This document shows positions 19,020 to 27,266 of a stretch of DNA of 64,000 bases, piece by piece. The notes below the pieces were generated by a model, which ran no database searches, had not been told where the DNA came from, and saw nothing but the letters and a program-made list of their open reading frames with translations. This stretch comes from JALHUB01 sp963719465. GTDB taxonomy: Bacteria; Chloroflexota; Dehalococcoidia; DSTF01; JALHUB01. The position numbers and the translations under genes are program-made. Within the stretch, counting starts at the first letter, position 1. Every line of letters starts with the position of its first letter. Where the stretch lies: positions 1,736,001 to 1,800,000 of the forward strand of contig OY970386.1 in NCBI GenBank assembly GCA_963719465.1, read 5' to 3'.

Positions 19020-19420
19020 GCCCGAAACTGACGACAAACTATTGACAACTCCGAGAAACTCGGCGAAAATTCGTCTCACTTGGAAAGAGAAAAAGATAGG
19101 GTTCAAGAGGTCTAGCTAGATTCGAGCTCCGGAGCGCCAGATTCGAATTTCAAATTCGCAAAATGGGGTTCAGGAGGTCGTGGGTTCGAATCCCACCGCC
19201 CCGACCAGATTCAATATCTGCCTCTTATCCGCCGATTCTTCCCCCGAAAACATATGGTTTAGGTGGCCCCCTCGAATCTAGAGGCCGCGACCCTGTCCAG
19301 TTCCCCGATTGAAACGAGACCTCCAGACTGGTATTCAGGAGGTCTACACGCCAGCCAACTTCCACTTCACGTCCGGTTCACACCCCTGTCACACCCGGTT
19401 CACGGTCGGTTCACACTGAG
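19020..19420 (+). repeat. composite repeat R2 (tRNA-Pro 3' end with arm-like arrays)
   Basis: Second copy. A 10-bp-periodic GAAACT-like array (19023-19070), the tRNA-Pro 3' end (19171-19207), and a strictly 11-bp-periodic GGTTCACA/TGTCACA array (19374-19417). It shares 187 identical bases with R1 around the tRNA end (19158-19344). The array to the left and the sequence after 19344 have diverged, and the second tRNA 3' end of R1 and R3 is missing. Confidence 0.75.
19171..19207 (+). other. tRNA-Pro 3'-end fragment in R2
   Basis: Same 37-base T-arm, acceptor and CCA sequence as in R1 and R3. No 5' tRNA half precedes it. Confidence 0.65.
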
Positions 19421-19619
19421 GGTTCAAGACCAAGAAGAGCATGCTCTCAAGGAGGACCTGTGCGAAACCTGGGCTATCCGGCCACGACCGACGCCAACAT
19501 TCGCGTGCCATTCAGGCTCTGAGGAAGTGTAGGCGAATTCGCGACAAGGAACTTGTCGTCGGGCGGGTTCCACCATGTCCTTGGCGCGCCTTCTAAGCCG
19601 AGACGTTGCCAAACGTCAG

Positions 19620-20429
19620 TCATTTCAGCAGTGGCAGGTCATCTTGCTTGATAACCTCTGGAAGGTCGTGACAACAGAAGACGGCGGTTGGCCAACCTCT
19701 CGCCGTGAGCCTATGTCGAAACGAGGTCAGGAGATCCTCTTTCGCATCCGGCTCAATGACGAGTATTCTCTTCGTCTCTTGCCCTTGATACTTGCCAATC
19801 GTTGCCATCAAGGGATCCCAGTCGTCGAAGCGATAGGGCAAGCATGTCGACAAGACGATCAAGTCAAACGAGTCGAGATTGATCATACCCTTCGCGAGAT
19901 CGGCCATCGATCCTTGAACGTAGCGCGATGAAACACGGTATCGATACGGGGATGACTCAGCGAACTCGATCATTTCGCGGCTTGGCTCGATACCCAGAAG
20001 ATGCGTATGACGAGGCAGATTCAGCAGGTCGAGGGCCAGGGCAGAGGCTCCGGATCCGCTTCCGACGTTGAGTATTCTCCGCGGATACCATTCGCCGAGA
20101 ATTGACGACAGAGACCCGAAAACCGACACGACTCGTCGCGGCATGTAGATGAGGGCATAGACAAGCGGAAGGCCAGGCAGACTGTAATCCGGCTCCCGTC
20201 CAAATCTCAGTCCGAGCAGTTCGTCTCTGAGGTTCTGAGCCGAAATGTGAACATGACGGACGGCAAGCTTCTGAAGGTAGGCTCGCGCCGAATCAGCTAC
20301 TGCTGTATCAAGCCGCTGGTGAAGCCGCTGCCATTCATACTCGTCTGGCTCTCGACGAATCTGCATTTCTTCTTCAACCTTTCTGCTGCTTTGGCCCCCG
20401 AATGACATCCTTGAGATGTCGGAATCCAT
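19620..20429 (-). CDS. class I SAM-dependent methyltransferase
   Basis: A 269-residue protein with a class I methyltransferase core. Motif I ILNVGSGSGASALALD lies near residue 120, followed by the acidic motif LLGIEPSREM and a SFDLIVLSTCLPY strand. Upstream helices contain LPLVYALIYMPRRVVSVF, reminiscent of Rsm22-type rRNA methyltransferases (Y-x-x-R-x-P before motif I), but the zinc-binding Cys residues of that family are not evident. Substrate unknown. It lies alone on the minus strand inside the R2-R3 interval and is divergent from the radical SAM gene. Confidence 0.75.
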   Translation of the reverse strand: MDSDISRMSFGGQSSRKVEEEMQIRREPDEYEWQRLHQRLDTAVADSARAYLQKLAVRHVHISAQNLRDELLGLRFGREPDYSLPGLPLVYALIYMPRRVVSVFGSLSSILGEWYPRRILNVGSGSGASALALDLLNLPRHTHLLGIEPSREMIEFAESSPYRYRVSSRYVQGSMADLAKGMINLDSFDLIVLSTCLPYRFDDWDPLMATIGKYQGQETKRILVIEPDAKEDLLTSFRHRLTARGWPTAVFCCHDLPEVIKQDDLPLLK

Positions 20430-20651
20430 AGGTCATCCCTCAGCCCCTGTGGTGACATGCCCGAGGAAGAGGAGGAGGGGAATGTCCCGAATAATCTTAC
20501 CGATTTCCGACCGCAAGACAAGGACTTGGTGTCACTCTGCCAAAATCCAGCAGCAATTCCTTGCATTCTCAAGGAGCAGGGCATAGACTAGCATAGAGCG
20601 TTTGTTCTATCGATAAGGGAGCAGGGATGCTAGACGTTCGAACAGTGAAGT

Positions 20652-21800
20652 ATGCTTCCCCCCGGGAATCAGATGGCCTCGTTGCCACGAGACTGCAGGC
20701 CGCGGCGGCCCCCTCACTTCGATGTCAGTCGGATCGTTCTCGCGAAAGGCAGCCTGGCTACACCTGACCGGCGTCGCTTCGTGGAAAGAATCTGCGCTCT
20801 GTATCCGGAAGTCCCTGTCGAGGAACGGCTCGACACGGCGCATAACCAGCTCAACCTGGGCATCGAGGAGCCCTTACGCCTCCATCAAGCGGGCAAGCGG
20901 ACCTTGGTCTTCGGGGAGCTCGGTTCGGCCGTCCGATTCGCCCAGGAAGCGGGAAACGCCTGCCCGAACTACTGGCACTTTTCGCCCTACGGGTTCTGCC
21001 CGTTCGGCTGCAAGTACTGCTATCTCGCTGGCACTCCCGGCGTCAAATTCTCGCCCTCCGTCAAGATATACGTCAATCTGCCCCAAATGCTGGCGGAAAT
21101 CGACCGCATCGCTTACAGGGCGCGGACGCCGACAGCGTTCTATCTCGGGAAGCTCCAGGATTCTCTTGCCCTGGACCCGCTCACCGCGTATTCGACTGTG
21201 CTCATCCCTTTCTTCGCGGCGCATCCGTTCGCGCGCCTGACGCTGCTGACGAAGAGCGCCGAGGTCGACCGCCTTCTCACTCTCGAGCATTCCGGACATT
21301 CGATACTGTCCTGGAGCGTGAATCCCCCCGAAATATCGACCGTATTCGAAGAGAACGTGCCAAGCATGGATGAGCGGCTGGAGGCGATGCGCCGGGTCGT
21401 CGCCGCCGGCTATCCCGTCCGTGCGATCATGATGCCGATCATTCCCGTTGACGGCTGGCAGGATCTCTACGTCACATTCACCCGCCGGCTCATCGAGACT
21501 GTGCCCGTCCAGCGGCTCACTTTGGGCGGCATCTGCATCTACCGCGGTGCCCGTGGTCTCATGGAGAGAAAGCTCGGCAGAAGGAACGCCATATCTGATC
21601 GACTCGATAGTGCGTCAGTTGCCCGAGACGGAAGAGTCCGCTTTCCGCGCAGTCTTCGCCACGAAATCTACTCCACAATCATCGAGTCGGCGCACCATCT
21701 TCGTCCGAAGCTCAAAATCGCCCTCTGCCTTGAAGAGCAGGCGCTCTGGGAGAGCACCCGATTGATGGAGAATCTCGGCCGCTGCAACTGCGGCTTATGA
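20652..21800 (+). CDS. spore-photoproduct-lyase-like radical SAM protein
   Basis: A 382-residue protein. The radical SAM CxxxCxxC motif appears as FCPFGCKYCYLAG near residue 120, binding the 4Fe-4S cluster that cleaves SAM. The arrangement, with a ~110-residue N-terminal region and SWSVNPPEISTVFE downstream, fits the SplB/SPL-like family that repairs thymine photoproducts in spores. The C-terminus ends in LGRCNCGL, with two Cys that could serve redox or cluster roles. A non-sporulating host would need a different substrate, so DNA repair is only inferred. It sits between R2 and R3, just upstream of an MNT/HEPN pair. Start codon choice is uncertain. Confidence 0.78.
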   Translation: MLPPGNQMASLPRDCRPRRPPHFDVSRIVLAKGSLATPDRRRFVERICALYPEVPVEERLDTAHNQLNLGIEEPLRLHQAGKRTLVFGELGSAVRFAQEAGNACPNYWHFSPYGFCPFGCKYCYLAGTPGVKFSPSVKIYVNLPQMLAEIDRIAYRARTPTAFYLGKLQDSLALDPLTAYSTVLIPFFAAHPFARLTLLTKSAEVDRLLTLEHSGHSILSWSVNPPEISTVFEENVPSMDERLEAMRRVVAAGYPVRAIMMPIIPVDGWQDLYVTFTRRLIETVPVQRLTLGGICIYRGARGLMERKLGRRNAISDRLDSASVARDGRVRFPRSLRHEIYSTIIESAHHLRPKLKIALCLEEQALWESTRLMENLGRCNCGL

Positions 21801-21887
21801 GAGACCTTCACCTGTTCTCCAGTCAACGTCGTGGACAAGCGCTGGGGGATCCCATAAACTATCGACCGAGGCGGGTAGGACATAGGC

Positions 21888-22196
21888 ATGATCTCTGACA
21901 TTGAGCGGAACCGCAGCGATCTCGAAACGCTTTGCAAGCGTTTCGGCGTGAGCCGGTTTGAAGCCTTTGGCTCGGCTGTGACGGGCCGCTTCCAGTCCGA
22001 AACGAGCGACATCGATTTCGTTGTCGAGTTTCAGTCGCCCGACGAACCCGGCTATGCCGACCGCTATTTCGGTCTCCTGGAATCGCTTGAGGCTCTCTTT
22101 CAACGGCCTGTCGATCTGGTTGTGGCATCAGCCATCAGGAACCCCTACTTCTGTGAATCGGTGGAAGCAACAAGGACGTTGCTTTATGCAGCTTGA
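21888..22196 (+). CDS. MNT-type minimal nucleotidyltransferase (antitoxin)
   Basis: A 102-residue minimal nucleotidyltransferase. The signature FGSAVTGRFQSETSDIDFVV (GSx9-12DxD) starts near residue 27 and supplies the metal-binding Asp pair. In MNT/HEPN toxin-antitoxin pairs this protein neutralises the HEPN RNase by AMP transfer to a Tyr near its active site. The downstream HEPN gene overlaps it by 11 bp, as expected for such an operon. The active-site motif looks intact, unlike its partner. Confidence 0.88.
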   Translation: MISDIERNRSDLETLCKRFGVSRFEAFGSAVTGRFQSETSDIDFVVEFQSPDEPGYADRYFGLLESLEALFQRPVDLVVASAIRNPYFCESVEATRTLLYAA

Positions 22197-22523
22197 AGCG
22201 AAGAAGTACGTCTACGACGTCGCGGAAGCCGCGGAGCACATCAGCGCGTTCACGGCGGGCAAGACCTTTGCGGACTACAAGGGCGATGCCATGCTGCGCG
22301 CCGCCGTCGAGCGTCAGTTCGAGATCATCGGCGAAGCGCTGACTCAATTGGCGCGGCTCGATGAATCCCTGGCCGCGCGAGTCACCGACTATCGCCGCAT
22401 CATTGCCTTCGCAACATCCTGATACACGGCTATGCTCAGGTGGACGACAACCTGGTGTGGGACGTCATCGAGTCCAGCCTCGCGCTACTGTGCGGTGAGG
22501 TGGCCCGTTTGCTGGAGGAGTAG
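22186..22523 (+). pseudogene. HEPN toxin (DUF86/YutE-like) with a frameshift
   Basis: HEPN-domain RNase of an MNT/HEPN pair, about 112 residues when repaired. The first frame reads MQLEAKKYVYDVAEAAEHI to RRIIAFATS and stops at 22422. Restoring one base at about 22410 gives FRNILIHGYAQVDDNLVW and a natural end at the TAG at 22521. The break falls in the codon run of the catalytic R-x4-H motif (RNILIH), so the product as written lacks the active site. This is either a toxin-disabling mutation or a sequence error. Confidence 0.78.
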
Positions 22524-22774
22524 GGCTAACGAGCCAGCGCTTCCGTGGGTCATACCACCTCTTACACCTCTACGAGGGCACGAGTGCTGCCATCGACCTT
22601 GATGGTCGAAACTTTCCGAAACTCCTGGAAACTCTGGGAAACTCTTGACAAACTCTGAGAAACTCAGCAAAAATACCGCTCACTTGAAAAGAGGAAAAGG
22701 CCCTGTTCAGGTGGTCACGCTAGATTCGGAGTCCTGAGCGCTAGATTCAGGTTTCCCGGCCTGAAAATGGGGTT

Positions 22775-22811
22775 CAGGAGGTCGTGGGTTCGAATCCCAC
22801 CGCCCCGACCA
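22775..22811 (+). other. tRNA-Pro 3'-end fragment in R3
   Basis: Identical T-arm, acceptor and CCA to R1 and R2 although the surrounding sequence has diverged, so this core is under constraint or recently copied. Confidence 0.65.
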
Positions 22812-23143
22812 GATTCCCTACGGGCCGTCCGGCAAAATCCACCTCTTCACCGCGACTACTCCCTCGAAAACTTACTGTTTAGGCGGTCTTCTGCCCTTTC
22901 AGGAAGTCTCGACAAGACCTCTTCCTCGAACGAACGGGTGCCAGAAGTAGGCCTCCTGTCTGGTATTCAGGAGTTCTACTTGGCCCGGTCGGGAGTCTGA
23001 CCTAGTTCTCCAATCGAACTCGGACGAAACTAGAACATGATCGTCTCAAGCATCACAGTCGGGTCACACTTGGGTCACACTCGCATCACGCGCCTGTCAC
23101 AGGGTGCCCGGACTCAGGCGGATAGAACGGGTTTCCTAGGCCG

Positions 23144-23177
23144 CGTGTCGCAGGTTCGAGCCCCGCCGGGGGTACCA
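23144..23177 (+). other. second tRNA 3'-end fragment in R3 (Arg-like)
   Basis: T-arm GCAGG/TTCGAGC/CCCGC (one mismatch), acceptor CGGGGGT, A and CCA. The R1 counterpart at 6039-6071 has a different mismatch, so both are decaying from a common T-arm. The acceptor does not fit a common tRNA exactly; an Arg-type tRNA is a guess. Confidence 0.45.
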
Positions 23178-23452
23178 GGTTCAGCGTTCAGCTTAGAGGA
23201 GATACCAACTTCAAAACGCCGTCTACGAGACCATCCATTCTAGAACTGCGAATGCGGACCACAGGAATTCTTTCCGCCCAGTGCGTCGCCTCCGAGGGTC
23301 AGGCGGCTGCACGAGTCTTGTAAAGCGACAGATGTGGCAGGCTCGGGCCAGTTCGACCGCACAAGATCGGCATCGTGCTCGAGCACGTAAACTGCTTCAA
23401 GTCGCAACCTACTCACGACACGCGCAGACAATTGGCTTCGTCCCATGCAAAC

Positions 23453-23485
23453 GAAGGGGGCGAGCGATGTTTGCTCACCCCCTTC
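23453..23485 (-). terminator. hairpin terminator of the binding-protein gene
   Basis: GAAGGGGGCGAGC and GCTCACCCCCTTC form a strong stem with a 7-base loop, 19 bases after the stop of the minus-strand gene. A short T-rich run follows on that strand. Confidence 0.6.
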
Positions 23486-23503
23486 ATATCGGCCACGAAG
23501 CGT

Positions 23504-24841
23504 CTAAGGCGTCTCCACGTAGGGTGCGTTCTTCCCCAGCTTCGGCTGCTGATCGAAGCCGTCGGGCGGCGTCGCTGGCGTGCAGTCCTTCGTCGACTCA
23601 TAGCTCACAGGATCGCCCGACGTTTGCCACTTGCCGTTGACGACTGTGTTGAGGATCAGCGTCTCAGACACCCTGTGATCTGTTGGGCTGGTGGATTCAA
23701 GACCCCAGGGAGCGCATGCTGAACAATCAACGTGGCACATCGTCTCCGCTGCGTCCAGGAAAGACTGGCGTGAGAGATCTGTCCCGGCCATTTCGAGGTC
23801 CCACACCACGTCTTCCGCCCTGGCCATGCCATACTCCTCTAGGTCTGTTAGCGGCCCGCTGACGTTGTTGTGGAACTTGTCCCAGATCTTCATGTATTTC
23901 TGTATGCCCGGATCTTCGGTGTCGTACACCTGCATGCCAAAAACGTCGCTAACCACGCCCTCCGCATTCTGAGGGCCGGCCAGGGCGATGAAGATGTCGC
24001 TGACGTTGATCGCGCTTACCGTGATAGGAACCTTCCAGTTCAGAGTCTCATGGGCAGTCTTCACCAGGCTAGCACCCTGGCCGGGCATAGCGAACGATGC
24101 TACCACATCCACGCCACTGGCCTTCAGCCGCTGTGTCTGGGCCGTGACGTTGTTGCTGCTTGCCTCATACTTCTCAATATCCGCGATCTGAACGTTGCTG
24201 CCTTCCAGTCCCTGCCGCAGTCCCTTCTCCCCTTCGTCGCCCAATGCGTCGTTTTGCTCGAGGATGCCGAGTTTGGCGTTCGGATAGGTCTTGGCGATGT
24301 AGTTTCCGAGGAAGGTGCCATCGATGATGTAGTTCGGGTTGCCTGCGAACCGATTGTGCGCGACGGGGTCAGACCACGCTACGAGGCCGGTCGAGAGGTA
24401 CATGTCGGGAATGCCTTGGTCCTCGAGGTATTTGTTGACCGCCAGATGTGTCTCTTCGCCCAGGCCGCTGATTATCCCGAAGACGTGGTCCTGCTCGACC
24501 AGTTGGTGTACAACCTCCACCGTGTCCGGCGGGTTGTAATGGTCATCGCCGATAATGAAGTTTATCTTTCGACCGTAGACGCCGCCCAGCGCGTTGATAT
24601 AGTCGAAGAACGCCTTCATGCCGTAGGCGATGGGCGCATAAGCGGCTGCCGGGTTGCCGCTGAGCGGGTAGTGAGTACCGAGGGTTATCGTGGTGTCGGT
24701 AACGCCAGTCCTATCGGGGGTCCCTTCTGCCGTGGTGGTGGGTGACGGCGACCCGCCACCGCCGCAGCCGCTGAACACAAGGATGATGGCCCCGAGCGCG
24801 ATGCCCATTGCCATCCTGTTCAACCTTCCCTTCGATGACAT
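23504..24841 (-). CDS. branched-chain-amino-acid-type ABC substrate-binding lipoprotein
   Basis: A periplasmic-binding-protein type I (LivJ-like, Peripla_BP_6) of 445 residues. The start is placed at MSSKGRLNRM because AAGGAGGCGGAAG precedes it; the longer ORF start is Arg-rich and unlikely. Lipoprotein signal with lipobox FSGC, then a Ser/Thr/Pro-rich linker and TLGTHYPLSGNPAAAYAPIA. The INALGGVYGRKINFI stretch is characteristic. No permease or ATPase genes are adjacent, so it is an orphan receptor or works with a distant transporter. A paralogue lies at 49570-50898, with a similar C-terminal ESTKDCTPATPP tail. Confidence 0.88.
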   Translation of the reverse strand: MSSKGRLNRMAMGIALGAIILVFSGCGGGGSPSPTTTAEGTPDRTGVTDTTITLGTHYPLSGNPAAAYAPIAYGMKAFFDYINALGGVYGRKINFIIGDDHYNPPDTVEVVHQLVEQDHVFGIISGLGEETHLAVNKYLEDQGIPDMYLSTGLVAWSDPVAHNRFAGNPNYIIDGTFLGNYIAKTYPNAKLGILEQNDALGDEGEKGLRQGLEGSNVQIADIEKYEASSNNVTAQTQRLKASGVDVVASFAMPGQGASLVKTAHETLNWKVPITVSAINVSDIFIALAGPQNAEGVVSDVFGMQVYDTEDPGIQKYMKIWDKFHNNVSGPLTDLEEYGMARAEDVVWDLEMAGTDLSRQSFLDAAETMCHVDCSACAPWGLESTSPTDHRVSETLILNTVVNGKWQTSGDPVSYESTKDCTPATPPDGFDQQPKLGKNAPYVETP

Positions 24842-25064
24842 CTTCCGCCTCCTTCGAACCAGCTCCGAGACTACGATGACAACACGCGGGCATAGTACAC
24901 CCAACCGGCGTTGTGCGCACAGAGAGGCAACAGGCCGCAGAGGCATCTACATTCAATGACCGCAGCGCCAATTGGCAGCCATGGCTTCCGATATAGCGGC
25001 CCTTCGTTGTAACATTAACCGCAGCGGACAAGACCTGTTCGATTTCTGTGTGAAGGAGTGCCAA

Positions 25065-25895
25065 ATGATTAAGTCCAGGCTGTGCGACCTAGTCGGAATC
25101 AAGTACCCCATTATCCAGGCGGGAATGGGGCCGTTCAGCAACAACAACCTGGGCGTCGCGGCCGCGAACGCTGGCGTCCTCGGACTGCTTTCCACCAGCG
25201 GCATCTTCAACAAAGACGATCAGCCCTGGATCTACGATGCCTTCGTCAGCACCGCCGGAGCGAACCGCGACGACGACAAGGCGACCGTCATGGAAAAGGC
25301 GCTGAAGCGAACCTACAACCTGGTCAAGGACAAGGGCGGCATCTTCGGCATCAACGTGATGGTTTCGGCGGAGATCGGGGAGAACGCGGACATCGTCATC
25401 GATACGGCGATTCGGGTGCGTGAAGAGAACCCGGAGATGAAGAAGAACTTCAAGGTAATCTTCACGTCCGCTGGCGACCCGCTGCCCTGGCACGACAAGA
25501 TCAAGGGGGCGGGATTCACCTGGATGCACGTCGTCCCGTCCGTGAAGGGGGCTTTGCGCTGCAAGAAGGCGGGGGTCGACGTGATAGTGGCTTCCGGGCA
25601 TGAGGGCGGGTTCCACACGTCGTGGGAGCCCGTGCACTCGATGATCCTGCTTCCGGCCGTCGTCGAAACCGTGTCAGACGAGAACACGCTCGTCTGCGGC
25701 GCGGGTGGGTTCGCCGACGGCAAGACGCTAGCGGCGGCGCTCGTGATGGGTGCGGACGGCGCCCAGATGGGCACGCGTTTTCTGGCGACGCAAGAGAGCG
25801 ACTTCCATCAGATTCTGGAAGCAAGCGGTCGTGGACTCAGGAGACCGCGCGACGCTGGTCGCTCGCGGCTTCGTGGGCCCTGCCCGCTGGCTTAA
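25065..25895 (+). CDS. nitronate monooxygenase family protein, N-terminal part
   Basis: FMN-dependent TIM-barrel enzyme of the nitronate monooxygenase/2-nitropropane dioxygenase family. Start at MIKSRLCDLV (AAGGAG seven bases upstream). Family motifs: KYPIIQAGMGPFS near residue 10, VIVASGHEGGFHT near 168 (the His of the family active site) and VCGAGGFADGKTLAAAL plus MGADGAQMGTRFLAT binding the FMN phosphate. After FHQILEAS the frame breaks (about 25825) and continues in 25750-26175. Together they give a ~370-residue enzyme. Some members are enoyl-ACP reductase-like; substrate not assigned. Confidence 0.85.
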   Translation: MIKSRLCDLVGIKYPIIQAGMGPFSNNNLGVAAANAGVLGLLSTSGIFNKDDQPWIYDAFVSTAGANRDDDKATVMEKALKRTYNLVKDKGGIFGINVMVSAEIGENADIVIDTAIRVREENPEMKKNFKVIFTSAGDPLPWHDKIKGAGFTWMHVVPSVKGALRCKKAGVDVIVASGHEGGFHTSWEPVHSMILLPAVVETVSDENTLVCGAGGFADGKTLAAALVMGADGAQMGTRFLATQESDFHQILEASGRGLRRPRDAGRSRLRGPCPLA

Positions 25896-26175
25896 GACGC
25901 CCCGAAGCGTCGAGCACGCCGCGAACACGCTGAAGGAATCGCCGGGCGTCTTCCTCGGCACGCCGGATGACTACGATACGGTGGACCGCAAGCTCATCGA
26001 TTACGAGATCGAATCGATCAAGGCGACCTTCGAAGGTAACAGGGAGATGGCGATGATGGCCGCCGGCGAAGTGGCGCAGCGAATCAACAGCATGCCCAGG
26101 GTTGACGACCTCGTGCAGCAGATCGTTACGGACGCCGAGGCGATTCTGAGGGGCGTTCCGAAGCTGCTGGCTTAG
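25750..26175 (+). CDS. nitronate monooxygenase family protein, C-terminal part
   Basis: The first ~25 residues are out-of-frame. From about QAVVDSGDRATLVARGF to the end, GVPKLLA, it is the C-terminal third of the enzyme above, including KTPRSVEHAANTLKE and MMAAGEVAQRINSMP. It is separated from the N-terminal part by one indel near 25825. A bidirectional hairpin follows. Confidence 0.75.
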   Translation: MRTAPRWARVFWRRKRATSIRFWKQAVVDSGDRATLVARGFVGPARWLKTPRSVEHAANTLKESPGVFLGTPDDYDTVDRKLIDYEIESIKATFEGNREMAMMAAGEVAQRINSMPRVDDLVQQIVTDAEAILRGVPKLLA

Positions 26176-26203
26176 CTAATCAGGCCACGTCTACTGCTTT
26201 AAA

Positions 26204-26240
26204 CGAGGGCCGGCCGCGTAGCGCCGCGGGTCGGCCCTCG
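26204..26240. terminator. bidirectional terminator-like hairpin
   Basis: CGAGGGCCGGCC pairs with GGTCGGCCCTCG around a GC-rich loop, between the convergent ends of the nitronate monooxygenase and epoxide hydrolase genes. TTTAAA precedes it. Placement supports shared termination. Confidence 0.6.
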
Positions 26241-26244
26241 CGCG

Positions 26245-27201
26245 TCAGAGCTTGAGCCCCGCCAGAAACGCCACGATTTCCCGGCTCACCTCGTTGGGAC
26301 GCTCTTGCTGCGTCCAGTGACCGCAGCCGGGGAGGAAGACAGTCTTGCGCAAGTTGGGTACGTGCGTCTTCATGGGGTCCATTCCGGTAAAGCTCAGGAC
26401 GGGGTCGCCGTCGCCGGCGATGAAGAGAGCCGGCTGCTGGACCTTTGCGTCCTGCAGTCCTGCCAGCTCCTCCCAGTCGCGGTCCATGTTGCGATAGCGG
26501 TTGAGTGCGCCTCGAAACCCGGTACGCGCGAACTCCGCGACGTAGTACGCGAGGTCCGCCTCCGTCAGCCATTCGGGGAGCTGTTGGCATTCCGGCATCC
26601 CATCGAGCAGCTTCGCGTCCTTCGGCTTGGAGACGAAGGCGGCTCCCTTGGGCGCGTCGCCGGACCACGTGTACAGCGTCAGCCGCAGCGAACGGGAGAC
26701 GTTTGCTTCCAGCTCGGCCTCCGCCACTCCCGGCTGCTGAAAGTAGAGGACGTAGAAGAAGCGCTCGGCGAATATCCGCCTGAATCCCTGAATCGGCGGC
26801 GTCCGCGAACGAGGGGTATACGGCACGCTTAGCCCAACCACGGCCGAGAAGCGGTCCGGGTGCAGGAGGGCGCAGTGCCAGGCAATCGGCGCGCCCCAAT
26901 CGTGGCCCGCAACGACCGCCTCATTGACGCCAAGGGCGTCCAGTATGCCGACCGCGTCGCTTGTCAGGTTGCGCATCGAGTAGTCTTCGACCGCCTGAGG
27001 GGCGTCCGTGCGGCCATAGCCGCGCACGTCCGGCGCGACGGCGTGGTAGCCTGCGTCCGCCAACGCCGGGAGCTGGTGGCGCCAGGAATACCACAGCTCC
27101 GGAAAGCCGTGTATCAGCAATACAACTGGGCCTTGGCCCTGCTCGGCAATGTGGATGTTGATGCCGTTGGCGGCGATCATGCGGTGAATGGCTTCAGACA
27201 T
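26245..27201 (-). CDS. epoxide hydrolase (alpha/beta-hydrolase)
   Basis: A 318-residue soluble epoxide hydrolase. HGFPELWYSW (HGxP oxyanion motif) near residue 31, nucleophile Asp in AGHDWGAPIAW near 105, catalytic acid in AGDGDPVLSF and His in GCGHWTQQE near 295. A cap domain with Tyr residues (RRIFAERFFYVLYFQQ) lies between. It hydrolyses epoxides to diols through an alkyl-enzyme ester. It is followed on the same strand by a FAS1-like dehydratase across a ~65 bp gap, suggesting co-transcription in a lipid or hydrophobic-compound pathway (inference). Confidence 0.92.
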   Translation of the reverse strand: MSEAIHRMIAANGINIHIAEQGQGPVVLLIHGFPELWYSWRHQLPALADAGYHAVAPDVRGYGRTDAPQAVEDYSMRNLTSDAVGILDALGVNEAVVAGHDWGAPIAWHCALLHPDRFSAVVGLSVPYTPRSRTPPIQGFRRIFAERFFYVLYFQQPGVAEAELEANVSRSLRLTLYTWSGDAPKGAAFVSKPKDAKLLDGMPECQQLPEWLTEADLAYYVAEFARTGFRGALNRYRNMDRDWEELAGLQDAKVQQPALFIAGDGDPVLSFTGMDPMKTHVPNLRKTVFLPGCGHWTQQERPNEVSREIVAFLAGLKL

Positions 27202-27266
27202 GGGATTCCTTTCTCCGCTTGGCCCTTATGCACTGGAGAGGCTGCAATTCGGTCGGCGTCGCGTCC

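Larger units (their letters stand above)
22608..23249 (+). repeat. composite repeat R3 (tRNA-Pro and second tRNA 3' ends)
   Basis: Third, more divergent copy, with the clearest left array: six GAAACT/AAACTC units at 10-bp spacing (22608-22669). Then come the tRNA-Pro 3' end (22775-22811), an 11-bp-periodic GGGTCACA array of four units (23061-23103), a second tRNA 3' end ending GGGGGTACCA (23144-23177), and a tail (TCTAGAACTGCG) related to the end of R1. Order and spacing match R1, while sequences between the parts have drifted. Confidence 0.72.
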
